Positions 9,569-21,888 of a stretch of 64,000 bases of DNA are shown piece by piece. The notes below the pieces were generated by a model that saw nothing but the letters and a program-made list of their open reading frames with translations, was not told the DNA's origin and searched no databases. Within the stretch, counting starts at the first letter, position 1, and every line of letters starts with the position of its first letter. The stretch is from the NCBI RefSeq assembly GCF_026151205.1, contig NC_087073.1, positions 19,806,837 through 19,870,836 on the forward strand. Direction: 5' to 3'. A program made the position numbers and the translations under genes. This DNA comes from Bolinopsis microptera. Taxonomy: Eukaryota; Ctenophora; Tentaculata; Lobata; Bolinopsidae.

Positions 9569-9780
9569 GGGGGGGGGGGTCACTTTGATTTTTTTGTGAA
9601 ACTTGGTTTCGAGATAGCAGTTGACCAACAATGAACAAACTAGGACCAGTGACCGAACTTTTGAGGGGTCCCGGACCCCAACCGCCAAACGGTGCCCGCG
9701 GGGCAGCCACGCCCATATTTGGTCCAAATTAGGCCCAATTTAGCCAAATACCCTGAACATGCCCAAAATCCAGATTTTAG
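9569..9780 (+). repeat. Terminal 212 bp of a poly-G foldback arm (inverted fragment)
   Basis: A G-run plus CACTTTGATTTTTTTGTGAA through ATCCAGATTTTAG matches the first part of the foldback unit. It stops exactly at the right member of the 8973/9781 inverted-repeat pair. It equals the part missing from the outer foldback's right arm, in reversed orientation. Confidence 0.8.
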
Positions 9781-9846
9781 TTGACACACGCTGTAACCCC
9801 TTTTGAGCGCGCGCGTGCACGAGAGCTATACAACGTGTAGCAAGCC
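9781..9846 (-). repeat. Inverted repeat pair, right member
   Basis: The reverse complement of the 8973-9062 unit (GTTGACACACGCTGTAACCC onward), ending ACAACGTGTAGCAA. Confidence 0.8.
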
Positions 9847-10053
9847 TGATGAGTGATGGCCCGATGGCAAGTGCTACGAAGTAGCGCGCGCCGGGCCTGA
9901 TCATTAACAATGGTCAATTAAGCCCTAACACAATCCTAAAATACCGTTAGTTCATCCTAAAACAGCTATGAAGATTTGAAATACCGATATAGAAATCCCG
10001 ATACAATCCTTGGTAGTCCTTTTCGATATTCGTTGAAATCCGTATTCGTTAAT

Positions 10054-10424
10054 TTGACCAAAACCCATAATCATGTGTGGAACGCGCTGCCAGTGTCTCT
10101 CTTTCCCAAACAAAAGGATATGATATCAATTTGATTGACCGTTCTCAAATGCAAAATGAAACCGAGAATGAAATCGGTCGCTCGCTTTTCCCTTTTATTG
10201 AATCTTTGTTGCCGAGTACAGCTGCCTTCGGGTAGTTTTTCTTAATCTATTACAATTGTAAATGAATGGGAAAAGCGAGCGACCGATTTCATTCTCGGTA
10301 TCATTTTGCATTTGAGAACGGTCAATCAATTATTGATATTGATATCATATCCTTTTGTTTGGGAAAGAGAGACACTGGTGCATGACAGCGGTCTACTCTA
10401 CCCATGATTATGGGTTTTGGTCAA
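10054..10424. mobile_element. 371-bp foldback/MITE with TTGACCAAAACCCATAATCATG ends
   Basis: The outer inverted repeat TTGACCAAAACCCATAAT pairs with its complement at the right end. After a short unpaired stretch, a stem of about 100 bp (CCAGTGTCTCTCTTTCCCAA to TCGGTCGCTCGCTTTTCCC) pairs almost perfectly, and the loop is about 75 bases. No clear target duplication or coding capacity was found. Confidence 0.8.
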
Positions 10425-10996
10425 GTATCATCTCTTTTATATAAATGTCAGGGTACTTTTCAAAGTCAAAATTCATAACTTTATTAATAAGGTAAAGGAG
10501 GTAATTTCAACGCGATTTTGAAATTTTACCTGAAAACATTTCCTTGTGTTTAGGTAAGCATATCTGTCGATCACTGACTGAATATGCCACATTATACTCA
10601 TTCAAGTCGGCATTAAATTCATATATAATGCCATTTAACTGTCATGGAAAAGCATAATCTAATCGAAATCAAGATTGAGCAAAATTCTCACCTTTCGCAC
10701 GTGCAAACTTTGAGCGGACGTTGCGTGCGCATCCGATATTAAATCACCTTAAATTTTTGCAGATTCATTATTTATGTATAGTTTGATAAGCATGCAAAGT
10801 TTTAAAGTATTTCAAGAAGAACTGTACTCACAACGGCACTCCAAAGTTGACAGAAAATGGTAAAAACAGCAATTTTCAGTGATTTTTAATCAATTTGGGC
10901 GTGTCCCCACGTGTGCAACCTTTAGATTTTCAACTTTAAAACTAGCCTAATGCACAATTTATACCTATAGGAAGCAGAACTATAGGTTCTGAAACC
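10425..10996. other. Intergenic sequence, no gene seen
   Basis: AT-rich sequence with no recognisable coding frame, repeat or RNA. Confidence 0.4.
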
Positions 10997-11064
10997 TTAC
11001 TGGGCCGAGCTCAGCCTGTCATGTTTATAAACATGATCAATGATAGCCTGAGGTCCCCAGGTAA
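10997..11064 (-). mobile_element. TTAC...GTAA MITE, minus orientation
   Basis: TTACTGGGCCGAGCTCAGCC at the left and CCTGAGGTCCCCAGGTAA at the right match the ends of the copies at 9260 and 54673. CTGAAACC occurs on both sides, although 7 extra bases lie between the right end and that copy. Confidence 0.65.
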
Positions 11065-11203
11065 CACTAACTGAAACCTAGCTAAATCGATTTTTCGTGC
11101 AATTTTAGGTTAGAAACGGTCATCAAAATGAGTTAATCAGAAGGTCGATTTCTCGGTTATTTTTGAGCTTTCGTTCAGAAAATAATTCGGGGCCCTCAAA
11201 GGG

Positions 11204-11255
11204 GGGTTAGTAACAAGAAGGCGTTACAAGCGTAACGCCTTCTTGTTACTAACCC
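11204..11255. repeat. Perfect 24-bp-stem hairpin
   Basis: GGGTTAGTAACAAGAAGGCG and the next four bases pair without mismatch to the following arm across a 4-base loop (AAGC). The neighbouring bases are not otherwise repeated in the window. It is not part of a coding frame I recognise. Confidence 0.85.
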
Positions 11256-11269
11256 TTCAGCCTCCTGAA

Positions 11270-11317
11270 CATGTGCTCGCCCTAAAATGTAAACAAACAA
11301 TTATCACCTCTCCACAT
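11270..11317 (-). repeat. Inverted dispersed copy of the 853-1003 repeat unit
   Basis: CAGCCTCCTGAACATGTGCT through AACAATTATCACCTC is the reverse complement of the unit near 930-985. Confidence 0.8.
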
Positions 11318-11851
11318 CCATACAACAGCTAATTTTTACTGATAAATTGCCGTTTTGTGGTCATCATGAGACGCTTCAAATAAACCTTTTGTTGCTGATT
11401 TTCACTATTGAACTGCGAGGACTATCCGGCAAAATGTCAACGTATTTATCCAGTCGTTGCATCCCAATAAGATAAGACAAATTTTAACAAAGACTGCGTC
11501 CGACCCCATTCAGTAAAAATAAAACGATTCGGATAAAAATCTGATGATTCATATTAATACAAAATAAAAATTCCAGAATAAGTAGCCGACTAAAACCCTC
11601 TCAGCTGGATCTTCTCTTCAATTCGTCTCTTTCCTGTTTCGTCAGAGACTTTGAGTCGTACCCCTTCGTGGCAAGCTCCAATCTGACGAAAATATGTCTA
11701 TTAGGGTTAAATTATCTCCAAGTTAAGTCAAAAGTGATAAAATTGGACAATTTATATATCGCATTTTTGAGGATTAGTCTTGGCAACTACCATACACAAT
11801 ATTATAACACACTATGCACTCTAACCAAATTTGATAAATGGACAGGTCCAC
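11318..11851. other. Intergenic sequence, no gene recognised
   Basis: Short frames only (for example 11668-11901, which runs into the next MITE). No domain is recognised. Confidence 0.35.
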
Positions 11852-11855
11852 TTAA

Positions 11856-12664
11856 GGGGACATATACCAAAACCGTTTTAGCCGGGACCCGCGATTTATA
11901 ATAGTTAAAGACACAAAATTTGTATAAAAATGTGTACAACTTGTACAACATTTATACAAGGGGGGATCCTTGTGTTCGAGCTAGAAAATTATTTAAGACA
12001 ATATTTCTTCTAAAATCATCTATTTGGTACTTAAAAAGATTCGTCTTATCAAGCTGATTACGATTCTGTAAAATTTATTTTTTTTAAATGATACTTTTTG
12101 ACTTATAGGCATTTTAAGCCTTAAATCTGCCATTTTTGGCTTTTTTTACGATGAATTTTACTGAGGCCAGATTTCATACCTTAAAACTCAAAATTGAGAG
12201 AAATCGTGTTCCAAAAAGTTGGATATGATCATCAGCTACACTCACAAGAATTTTTGAAGCGATATCTTATGACCTGGGTGATAGGTAAAATATATAACTT
12301 TGATGGTAGGCAAAAATTTCAATTTTGCTTCTCTCGACCTTGTTTGGTCTGTAACTTCGTCATCTATTGTTTAATTATAAAATCCTTTGAAGGGCTTCTT
12401 GTACGGATTGTCAATTTTCAGTCAAAAAATCAGTGAAAAACTTTCAAAATGACTGATATGTCGGTGTTACAGTGACAGACTTCTCAAAATTGAAAAAAAC
12501 TTTCCAAAAAGAAATTTCTTTTCGAAAGTGCGTACCCTCAAAAAAAATTTCAATGTATCCAATCTTATTGTATATAATCTTATTGATTATATCTATACTT
12601 TCATAATAAGAAGTCAAGTCGCGGGTCCCGGCAAAAAAGGTTATAATTATGGTGTATGTCCCCT
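11856..12664. mobile_element. MITE with GGGGACATATACC ends, TTAA-flanked
   Basis: An 809-bp element whose left end GGGGACATATACCAAAACCG pairs with TATGGTGTATGTCCCC at the right; inner arms GCCGGGACCCGCGA and TCGCGGGTCCCGGC also pair. Flanks are TTAA (11852-11855 and 12665-12668). Its first 18 bases resemble those of the 4130-4996 element, so both belong to one TTAA-specific family. The frames inside (12194-12436, 12444-12680) show no transposase features. Confidence 0.82.
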
Positions 12665-12668
12665 TTAA

Positions 12669-13778
12669 TCGATTGAGCAAATTTAACTTAAGTCTTTCAG
12701 TGATATTGACCTTTTCTATGAATGAAAAATATTATTTGCGTCAGATTAATTATCCCAATCAAAAAATGATCTGTAGCCACGCAACCCACATATCAAGTAT
12801 GTAATTCACATTGCGTCAATCCTATCAGTCATACATTACAACGGTTGCTCATTGACGATGTTGACCCTTAGCAGATGAGATCTCTGCTTACGATCAGTTT
12901 ATGGTGAGAAGCAAGCATTCATGTGCAGTAAAGGTCGTACGTTGTACAGGCTCTGAAGAGGATTGTTAACAAAGGACCTAGTTGTGACAATCAATGATAT
13001 GATTTAACTTGGCCGACACTTCTTATTACCAATTAATGCCAAGGCTCAGCAGTTATATATTAGCTGTTATATATTAGCAGTTAGCTGACTCATGAGCAAA
13101 TATTACGACTTATAAATCTAGGTACGTACAATTTCATTAAAATGCATAAATGCGCGTTGGTGACGTACGTGCGCGGCACGAAGAATTTCACAAGTTTTTC
13201 AGCCTATTCTGCTAGTACATGAAGATGTTATAATTAAAATGTCCCTTTCAATGTGATTCTGTGTATGGCTGGCAACTATAATAAAAGCCGCTCATTTCAT
13301 GTGATATTACGAAACAACAAAAACACTGGTCATTTGACAGTTGACAGTTGACACATCAGGTGTCTGTAATTTAAACAAGAAATTACACCGTATTTTGTCA
13401 ACACAGGTGAAAGTTGACCGCAAGTTGACCGCAAGTTGACCTCATGATAAGAATAGGCGGTATAGAAAGAAGCTGTCAGCGATCCATTTTGTTGACTGCC
13501 AAATATTTATATTTTAGTTTTGACTTGAACTTAAGGAATGTCAATACAAGGTCAAGCAGAGACAAAAATGTTGCGTGATCGATCAGAAGGCTGTTACGCA
13601 TTTGCAATCAACCGAAATAGAAGAGGGAGTTAAAATATCAAGAATATCTTTCATCCTATTTTAAGTATCTAATTAAAGCATTACCATTTCAATTAAATAC
13701 ACATCAAATGATAAGATAGTAATCAAAAGAACAAGTTAATTACTTACAAGTTAATTAAAATCAACGCCCCGATCTCGG
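12669..13778. other. Intergenic region downstream of SFSWAP, no gene seen
   Basis: A short direct repeat of AAGTTGACCGC near 13418-13440 is the only structure noted. No coding frame or RNA was recognised. Confidence 0.4.
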
Positions 13779-16700
13779 TCAACTTTTCTTTTCTTTACTT
13801 CTCTCTGAAAAAAAAAACGTAGAATCAAGAATCAATAATGTAAGCCGCTACTTATTTCTCTAACAGACTTCAAATAAATTAAAAGACAGTGGAAAAAAGC
13901 AAAAACCAAATTCATGATACATGGTTAAGATGGAAACATTACATAACCGTACCTTTCTTATGTTTTTTATTCTTTGATTTCTCCGAGTGACCGTTAGCTT
14001 TATCGTTGACCTTCTTTTTCGTCTCGTCTACCACATCCTTGCTCTTTTTTAATTTCTTGGCTTGTAGTTTTGCTTCAATTTGCGCTAATTCTTTTTCCAT
14101 TGCAAGCCTTTTTTCTTCGTCAAACTTAGATTCTTTTTTCCCTTCCTTCGTATCAGCTTCTTTAGCAAAATGCGAACCGTTTTTGGTACTAGATTTTGTT
14201 TCTCTCGAGTGTTTATCAGAAGTTGATTCCACATCTTTCTTTTCGTGGTGTTTATCTCGCTTGTCCTTCTTGGAGCTTTTTTCAGAGCTTGCTATTTTGG
14301 GTTTCGGACTTTCCTCTTTTTGCTCTCGCAGTTTCTTCTTTTCTTCCAACTTGTCTTCAATCTCTTTTAACAACTCTATCTTGCTGAGCTTCTTCATCTT
14401 CTCAGACATCCACTCGTCTGTGTCACTTTTTCGAGGTGGAGTTGGCTTCTTCCGTTTGTGGTCTTCTTTATGCTCCATCTTTTGCTTTTTCCTGCTAGAT
14501 GACCTGGACTCCGAGCGGGAGGATTTGCCTTCTCTTTTACGTGATCTATCCTTCTTTTTCTTCTTGTGCTTTGATGGACTTTTTGATCGGCTTCGTCCTC
14601 GACTAGATACATGTTTTTTGTGTTTTCGCTTAGTACTACCGTCAGAGATTTCACCTTCTTCAGGCAATTCCTCTTCTTTCTTCTTTAGCAACTCTTCTTT
14701 CTTCCTCAGCAATTCTTCTCTTTGGTTAAGGCTTTCTTCTCTCTGTCGCAACTCTTCCTTTTCCTGTCGCTGTTTTTCAAACAACTCTTCGTTATCAGAC
14801 TTAAAGGCACTAGAGTTAGGTGTTTCAGACCCATGACGGCGAGATTGGCTTCGAGATCTGCTGTAAGATCGAGTTCGTGTTCTGGACCTCTTTGGAGATC
14901 TGCTTTTAGTTCTTGATCGTGGACGTTTTAGTGATACTGATCTACTTCTTGACTTTTTAGGAGATTGACTTTTAGTTTCAGAGTCTTTCTGGGATCTACT
15001 ATTGGTGTGATTAACAGGTGAGGTGACAGATTTGGAACCTTCGCCTTCCTTCTGGACGGACCTGGATCTGCTTCTTGACTTGGCAGGAGATTTAGAAGGA
15101 GATCTGCTTCTCTTCCCATCCAGATCATATCTGGAATCAAGTTCACTGTCATCATCACTGAAGTGTTGAACTAATGGCATCCCTTTCGTTTCCGAGTCAA
15201 CTGACTCTGCCTCACTATCAACTTCAGGCCTAACTGGGGTGCAGGGATATATTTTGATTTCAGGAGTCTGGGTGCGGTCGTCCTGTGGGGTACGGATAGG
15301 AGAGGGTGTCCTGTCTTCTGTCTCCTGGGTGTAAACAGGGGTTTTAGAGGGACTATTTTGTCTTTCCAGACGTGTATCAGAGCTAGGTGGAGGGGAGGAC
15401 TCATGGTCACTATCCAGGGGATGAGGGGACTGGAGGGGGCTGGACAGAGACTGGGGTCCTGTCTCCTGAGAGGTGAACACTGAGTCTGTGTCATGTGACT
15501 CTGTTTGAGAGGAACTCTGTGGAAGAGGAGACCGACTAGGACTGCGGGATATTTGTCCTGCACGTTGTGGGGAACTGGTGGTTAGATTAGAAGACTGAGT
15601 AAGTTCTTCGCTTTCTTCTTTGCTCTCTTCATCTTCACTGGAGGATTGGTTAAAGACTGTGCTGTCAACGTTTGCAGTTGGGTTCAACTGACTACTCTTA
15701 GTCCTGATCTTGATCGGAGCTACGTTGAGTTTGACGCGTTTATTCCTGAACTTTTGTATCAGGTACTGATAATAGTTGTGGTGCTCGTTTCCAGGATTGA
15801 CAAACGCGAATCTGGTGTCCTGCTTCTTCTGAACCTTCCTTTCGAAGGAGTCCCCGTTTTTTACGACATATTCCGCCAGTTTGGTGATGATTCCTTTTTG
15901 TTCTGTGTTTGGAGAGGCTGGACGTTCAATGTCGTGGCATTCTTCTGGTTCTTCTGTTGTTATCTGTACTCTGAAAAGTAAACACTCGTCAGTTCCTTTT
16001 ATTCAAACGATTAGAACGGAAAGAAGAAACACAACTGGCCTTAATTCATTTAAAATATATTTCTTGACAGATTTAAGTTTAATTCATGTGTAAGAAAATC
16101 GATAAAAGTTAAGAACAATGCATCCCTCCTACGCAATGAATCAAGGAAAAAGTAAAACTGTCTAATTTCCAACTTACTCTTCCTCGGGAGGGGGAGGCGG
16201 GGGCGCAGTGGGGATTGAGAAGCCCTCATATCCAGCAGGGGGTACCAGTAGCTGGGGGAGTCCCGGGGCTGGAGGTGGCAGTGCTACAAACCCTGACATA
16301 ATCAGGTACTGGATCACTTCTGGAATGTGATTTATTTGTAATAACACCTGTCAGCGTTCAATTAATAATATATTAGCTTAATTAAGTTTATGTTTAAGCA
16401 ACACTGAGTTACACCTGCACCCTCAACAATGCAAGTATTGTGTATTATAAATATAATAACCGCATGCTACGAAAATAAAACTACACTGTACAATATGTAG
16501 GTTTATATAACCTACACTATGGACGGAAATAAAGAGAGGAAAGTTCTAGATTTATTCCTCAAAGTGAACACTGACCCGGACTGGTGCCTGGAGGGACGGG
16601 TATGTTGTTGATCATGGAGTTAAGAGTGGAAGGATTCTTCTCTTCCTCGTCTTCAGAGGAACTGTTGTCTGAATCACTCGCTGCACCGTACGCAGACAAG

Positions 16701-19700
16701 GCTGCTAAGCTGCTTCCCACACCTAAGGGAGGAATTGTCAATATATATGTAGTTGGTAGCAGGGTGATTTCAATGGAAAAATTAAAAGTAATTATACATA
16801 AAAATCACAGATAGTTTTAAATACAGTAAAACCTCTCTATTCCGTATTTCACGGGGGAAATAGAGATCTGTAAATATCACAAAACGAACCTTTCTTTTCG
16901 CCCGAGTGAAGGAGCTCCCCACCTATCTTGTTCCATTGCGCGTGCCCGCTATTCTGTTGAAGCTCATTCTTCTGTCTTGCTAACAGCTGCTGGTGTGCTA
17001 ACTGCTGTTGGCGTTCGTATTCCTGCTGCTGCGCTATCAGCGCCTCTTGCTGCTGTTGCGCTTGCAGCTGCTGAGCTTGTAATTGCGCGCGCTGTTGTGC
17101 TTCTAGCGCTGCTTGCTGTTCTGCTGCAGAAGGGACCACTGGTTTCGGTTTAGCCTCACTTTGTACTACGATTATCTTGCGTTTAATTGCACTCAGTACA
17201 TGTTTGTAGAATGGGTTAAGTTCGTGATCGGGCTCCAGAAAACTGAAATATTGAAAATGTATAAATATCATGATATGTCATGTTATACAATATTAATATT
17301 TTATAGTTTTAACATTCATGCTAGAAACTTGAGGGCGAAGCTCATATCAAATACGATTTGAAGCTTTAATTCTGTCCATAAACAATAAAAATACAGTGTT
17401 TAAACTGATCAATTGGGCAGCTCAGTCTAAAACAGCAGCTAACAAGGTACCAACTTACTGGAAGATAGGGTTATCTTTCTGTTTTGTCCGGATTACTATC
17501 TCGGTTTGCAGGTTCTGTGTACTGAGAAAAGCAGCAGTTTTCTCCACTACTTTGTAATGTTTGTCCGTTTTCGGCTGAGGAATGTTACACGTTAGTTTAT
17601 ATTCTTCTAGCTAGGAATATAAATAGTTTTACAATTAGTATCATTATTTACAAGTAACTATATCCACATACCGAAGAAGGAAATATCTTAGTGGGTACCA
17701 CGTTTGAAAAATATCTAATTATGAAAATGTCGGGACAAACCGTTATCATTCCATCTGGGACAGCCAAGTTCTTATCAGGAACGTAAACCTCTTCCGAGAT
17801 AGAGGTTGGTTTGGAGACTGTTTGTGGAACATTTTCTGCACGGGGGATAAATTATGTTTTAAATGCGCAATGGGATATGTAATACGGGTAAAAGTGTTAT
17901 CCTAGATCATCTCAATGACCATGAGCCGATGAACTAGCTAAAACTTATTGGACCTGCTACGAATGCCTTAGTAGTATTTTGCCAATAAGAGCCTGCGATG
18001 AATGTATCTTAGATTCGCACAATACTTCAAAAAAATACAAGCAGCAATGTCACAGTTGTCTGGGCTGGTCTTACTCTTCAAGAAATGTGAGAGAGTGTGA
18101 TTGGTGTGAACTAGCAGTCCACAAGAAGTGTTATAGATATGAGCTAGGATGCGTCAAATGCTGCGTAGAAAACATACCTGGTTACAGCACTAGCAGTATA
18201 GATCTAAATGATGATTATAACTCCTCCTCAATCCGGCACACTTACAACCCTTACAATAAATCCAGCCTCATAAATTCAATTGGAAACCAAATAGAGGAAC
18301 TTGAGCACGACTCCATGTATTGGAAAGATCTTAGTGAAATGCTAACAAGATGTGAGTACATTCAACAAGTCCATATCTCACCATCAAAAACCAATGAACT
18401 AAAAGTATTTTCATTAAACGTACGATCTTTACACAAAAACATAACTCATTTCCGAGAAGAAATTCACACGTATCTAAATTACGATATACTGAGTTTCAAT
18501 GAAACAAACTGTGCTCTAAGTAAGCTACCTAACGGTATTAATGACATACTTCTAGAGGGATTTCATGAGCCGATATTACAGGAACCAGCACGTACATCTG
18601 GCCGTGGGGGTGGACTGGTGTTATACGTAAATAGACAGGTATGTACAGAGGAGCAAATAGAACAGTACAGGCCAAACTTCAGCTGTGAGGAAGAAACAAG
18701 TGGTGAATTCCAATTTATAAAAATCCACAACTGCAAAGGTTTTAACAAGACCAAGCTACTAATCAATGTTTACCGCTCACCATCGCGTAATGTTGATAAG
18801 TTCATGAAACTGCTAGATAATGTACTTAGAAGCCTAGACAGGCACTCACGTAAACACATTTTATTCACGGGTGACTTCAATATTGATCTAATAAAATACG
18901 ATAAGGACGTGCACAGTCAGAACCTTGTTGCAACTTTTGAAAACTACGGTTTCATTCAAATGATTTCAAGGCCCACCAGAATTACAGACCACAGTGCAAC
19001 ACTCATAGACCACGTGTATTCTAATGACATCAAGAACACGGCAAGTTGTCAGGTGCTTACTCTACACGTATCAGACCACCTAGCCACCCTTACTACGCTT
19101 CTACTTGGGGACAGAGAGGGGCCATGCGGGAGGGTTACAAGTAAAAAACCAAGTATCAAACAGGCACGGAGATTTGGCGAAGCTAACAATGCTAAATTTC
19201 AAAGTTTGATCGAAAGTGAGGACTGGAGTGAAGTGAGTTTACACGAAAATTGTGAAGTACAGTACGAAAAATTTTGTGAAATTTACACCAAACATTATGT
19301 TGAGGCATACCCCTTGAACAAATCCAGGCCGCGGCGTAAAAATGAACGAAGAGATCCAAAACCTTGGATTCTTCCCTGGCTAGAGGATGCGTGTGCGCGA
19401 AGGAATAAGCTCCACCACCTAAAAATCACAACTTCAACCAAGGCCAATGATGAAGCGTATGAAAAAATTGATAAATTCTGCAACAAGCACATTGACTTAG
19501 CTAAAGCAAAATATTATAAGAAATTTTTTGACGAGCATTGTGAGAACTCTAAAAAGCAATGGCAAATGATTAACACGCTGTTGAACAGGAAGTTGAAAGA
19601 AAAAAATTCTATAAAACTGAAAGGCGACGACGGATCTATTATCAGCAATGGCACCGATGTTGCAGCAAAATTTAACAACTACTTCTCAAATATAGCTTCA

Positions 19701-21845
19701 AACATTAAAGCACAGATTAGTGCTAGACAAACTTTTGATCCTGGGGGTTTTAGTAGATATCTTAGGAACCCAACATCGAATTCGATGTATCTTAGGCCGG
19801 TAACACCAACTGAGGTGAGTGAAGTGATTCTAAAATTTAAGAATAAGTCAACACTGGATACCAAAATTGGGCCGATGAAAGTCGCAAACCATGATAGCAA
19901 GTTCACCGGTGTGATTTCTACTATCATAAACTCATCATTTACACAGGGCATATTTCCAACTGCTCTTAAAACTGCACGCGTAATCCCTATCCACAAGGGA
20001 GGTAGTAAGACAGATGTCACTAACTATAGACCCATATCTCTTCTTAGCTCATTCTCAAAAATTTACGAAAAGTTAATGCACACTAGAGTCCTTGAATTTC
20101 TTGATAAAAACGGCTCTCTGTTCGAAAGCCAATACGGCTTTAGACCGGGGATGTCATGCGAGCATGCTCTTCTTAATGCACAGAACTCTATCCTTCATTA
20201 CCTTGGCAGGAAACAAATTGCGGTGCTCCTACTGTTAGACTACTCCAAAGCTTTCGACCTACTTGAACATAAAATTTTGCTTAAAAAACTGGAACACTAC
20301 GGAATTAGAGGTATAGCACTAAGCTGGTTCGACTCCTATCTTCACGATCGTCATCAGTTCGTCACAGTCAACGGGGTTGATTCCAGTCCCAAGACGATCA
20401 ATTATGGTATTCCTCAAGGCTCTATTCTGGGCCCCCTACTCTTCGTCATCTATATAAACGACCTCCCCGGAATCTCAGACCTGGCCAAGTTCATACTTTA
20501 CGCCGATGATGCAAATATTATAGTCACGGGCCATAACGAGGAAGAAATTCAAAGTAAGCTCTCTATGATTGCAACACTTCTAGTGAATTGGGTAAGTAGC
20601 AACGGGCTTTCTTTAAACCTGAAGAAGACCCACTATATGGTCTTCAGTAACCGTAAAGTAGATTATTCCAAAATAAGTCTCAACATATCTGGAACAAACA
20701 TTGAACGGGTTACTGAGGCACGGTTTCTGGGTGTTATAATTGATGAGAAACTAACATGGTGTAAACATATCACAGCGGTAAGATTAAAAATGAGTAGGTA
20801 CATAGGCATCATTTTCAAATTAAAACGACATCTGCCCCTAAAAGTGCGACTACAACTCTACCATAGTTTTATTGAGGCACATGTTAACTACTGCTCGTTA
20901 GCCTGGGGATTCGCGGCAAAATGTCACATTGAGACATTATTCCGTAAACAAAAGCAAGGAATGCGGATGGTTATGCCAGGATATGTAAATTACTTTTACA
21001 AAGACGGCAAATTGCCAGCTCACACCAGAGAAGCATTCTGCAAATTTGAGATTTTGACAATACACGGCATCATCGTAAAGAATGCGCTTACATTAATGCA
21101 CCGCATGAAGCACTTTCCTAACACAGTACCTGTATCAATTAGAAATTTGTTTCCAGATAACATACCCACGCATGGTTCAAATCATGAGAACAGTAGCGAA
21201 TGGCTAGATACGTACAATAACCGATGTTTCAAAGCATCCATCTTTTTTAAAGGACCTTTACTAGCTCTAACAGACACCAACAAGAACATCACGTCCCTAC
21301 CTAGCTTATTTTCAATAAATATTTACAAATCGAACGCAAAACGCGTGCTTCTTGAGCAACAGTCAACACTAGCTAACTCAGAGGACAGCTGGCCAGCATT
21401 TCTGCTACACAACGTACCTGGTTTGAGGAAGTCCAATAGATGAGGGATGATTGAGTAATACAGCGACCAATAATCGCTAAATCATGACATCATATCATAA
21501 CATAACATAACATAGGACGACAGCAAACACACAATAAACGAGCAGTAATAAACAACGTTCGCTTAATGGACTGACATATTTCAGCATATTTTTCACTGCC
21601 AAAGCGCTGATAACAGCAAGCCTTACCCCACTCCGCGCGGCTTTTTAATGCACAAAATCTTAAAGATAATTCTCGCGATAAAATTTTCATCGTCACGCTT
21701 GAAAATTTCTAGAAATTAGAATAGCCGTATATTATAACAAACTATAGCAAGCAGAATTAAAAGATAAAAGGTTCTGGGACTTAAGTGGTACAAATAAAAT
21801 GAAAGGCATGCTGATGCTAATCATGCTTACGTACTGTAATGTGTC

Positions 21846-21888
<43 letters not shown>

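Noticed and set aside
14006-14836. 276-residue plus-strand frame opposite the SFSWAP RS domain
   Set aside because: Antisense of RS- and K/E-rich coding sequence; Ser/Phe/Leu-rich composition is what such a shadow gives.
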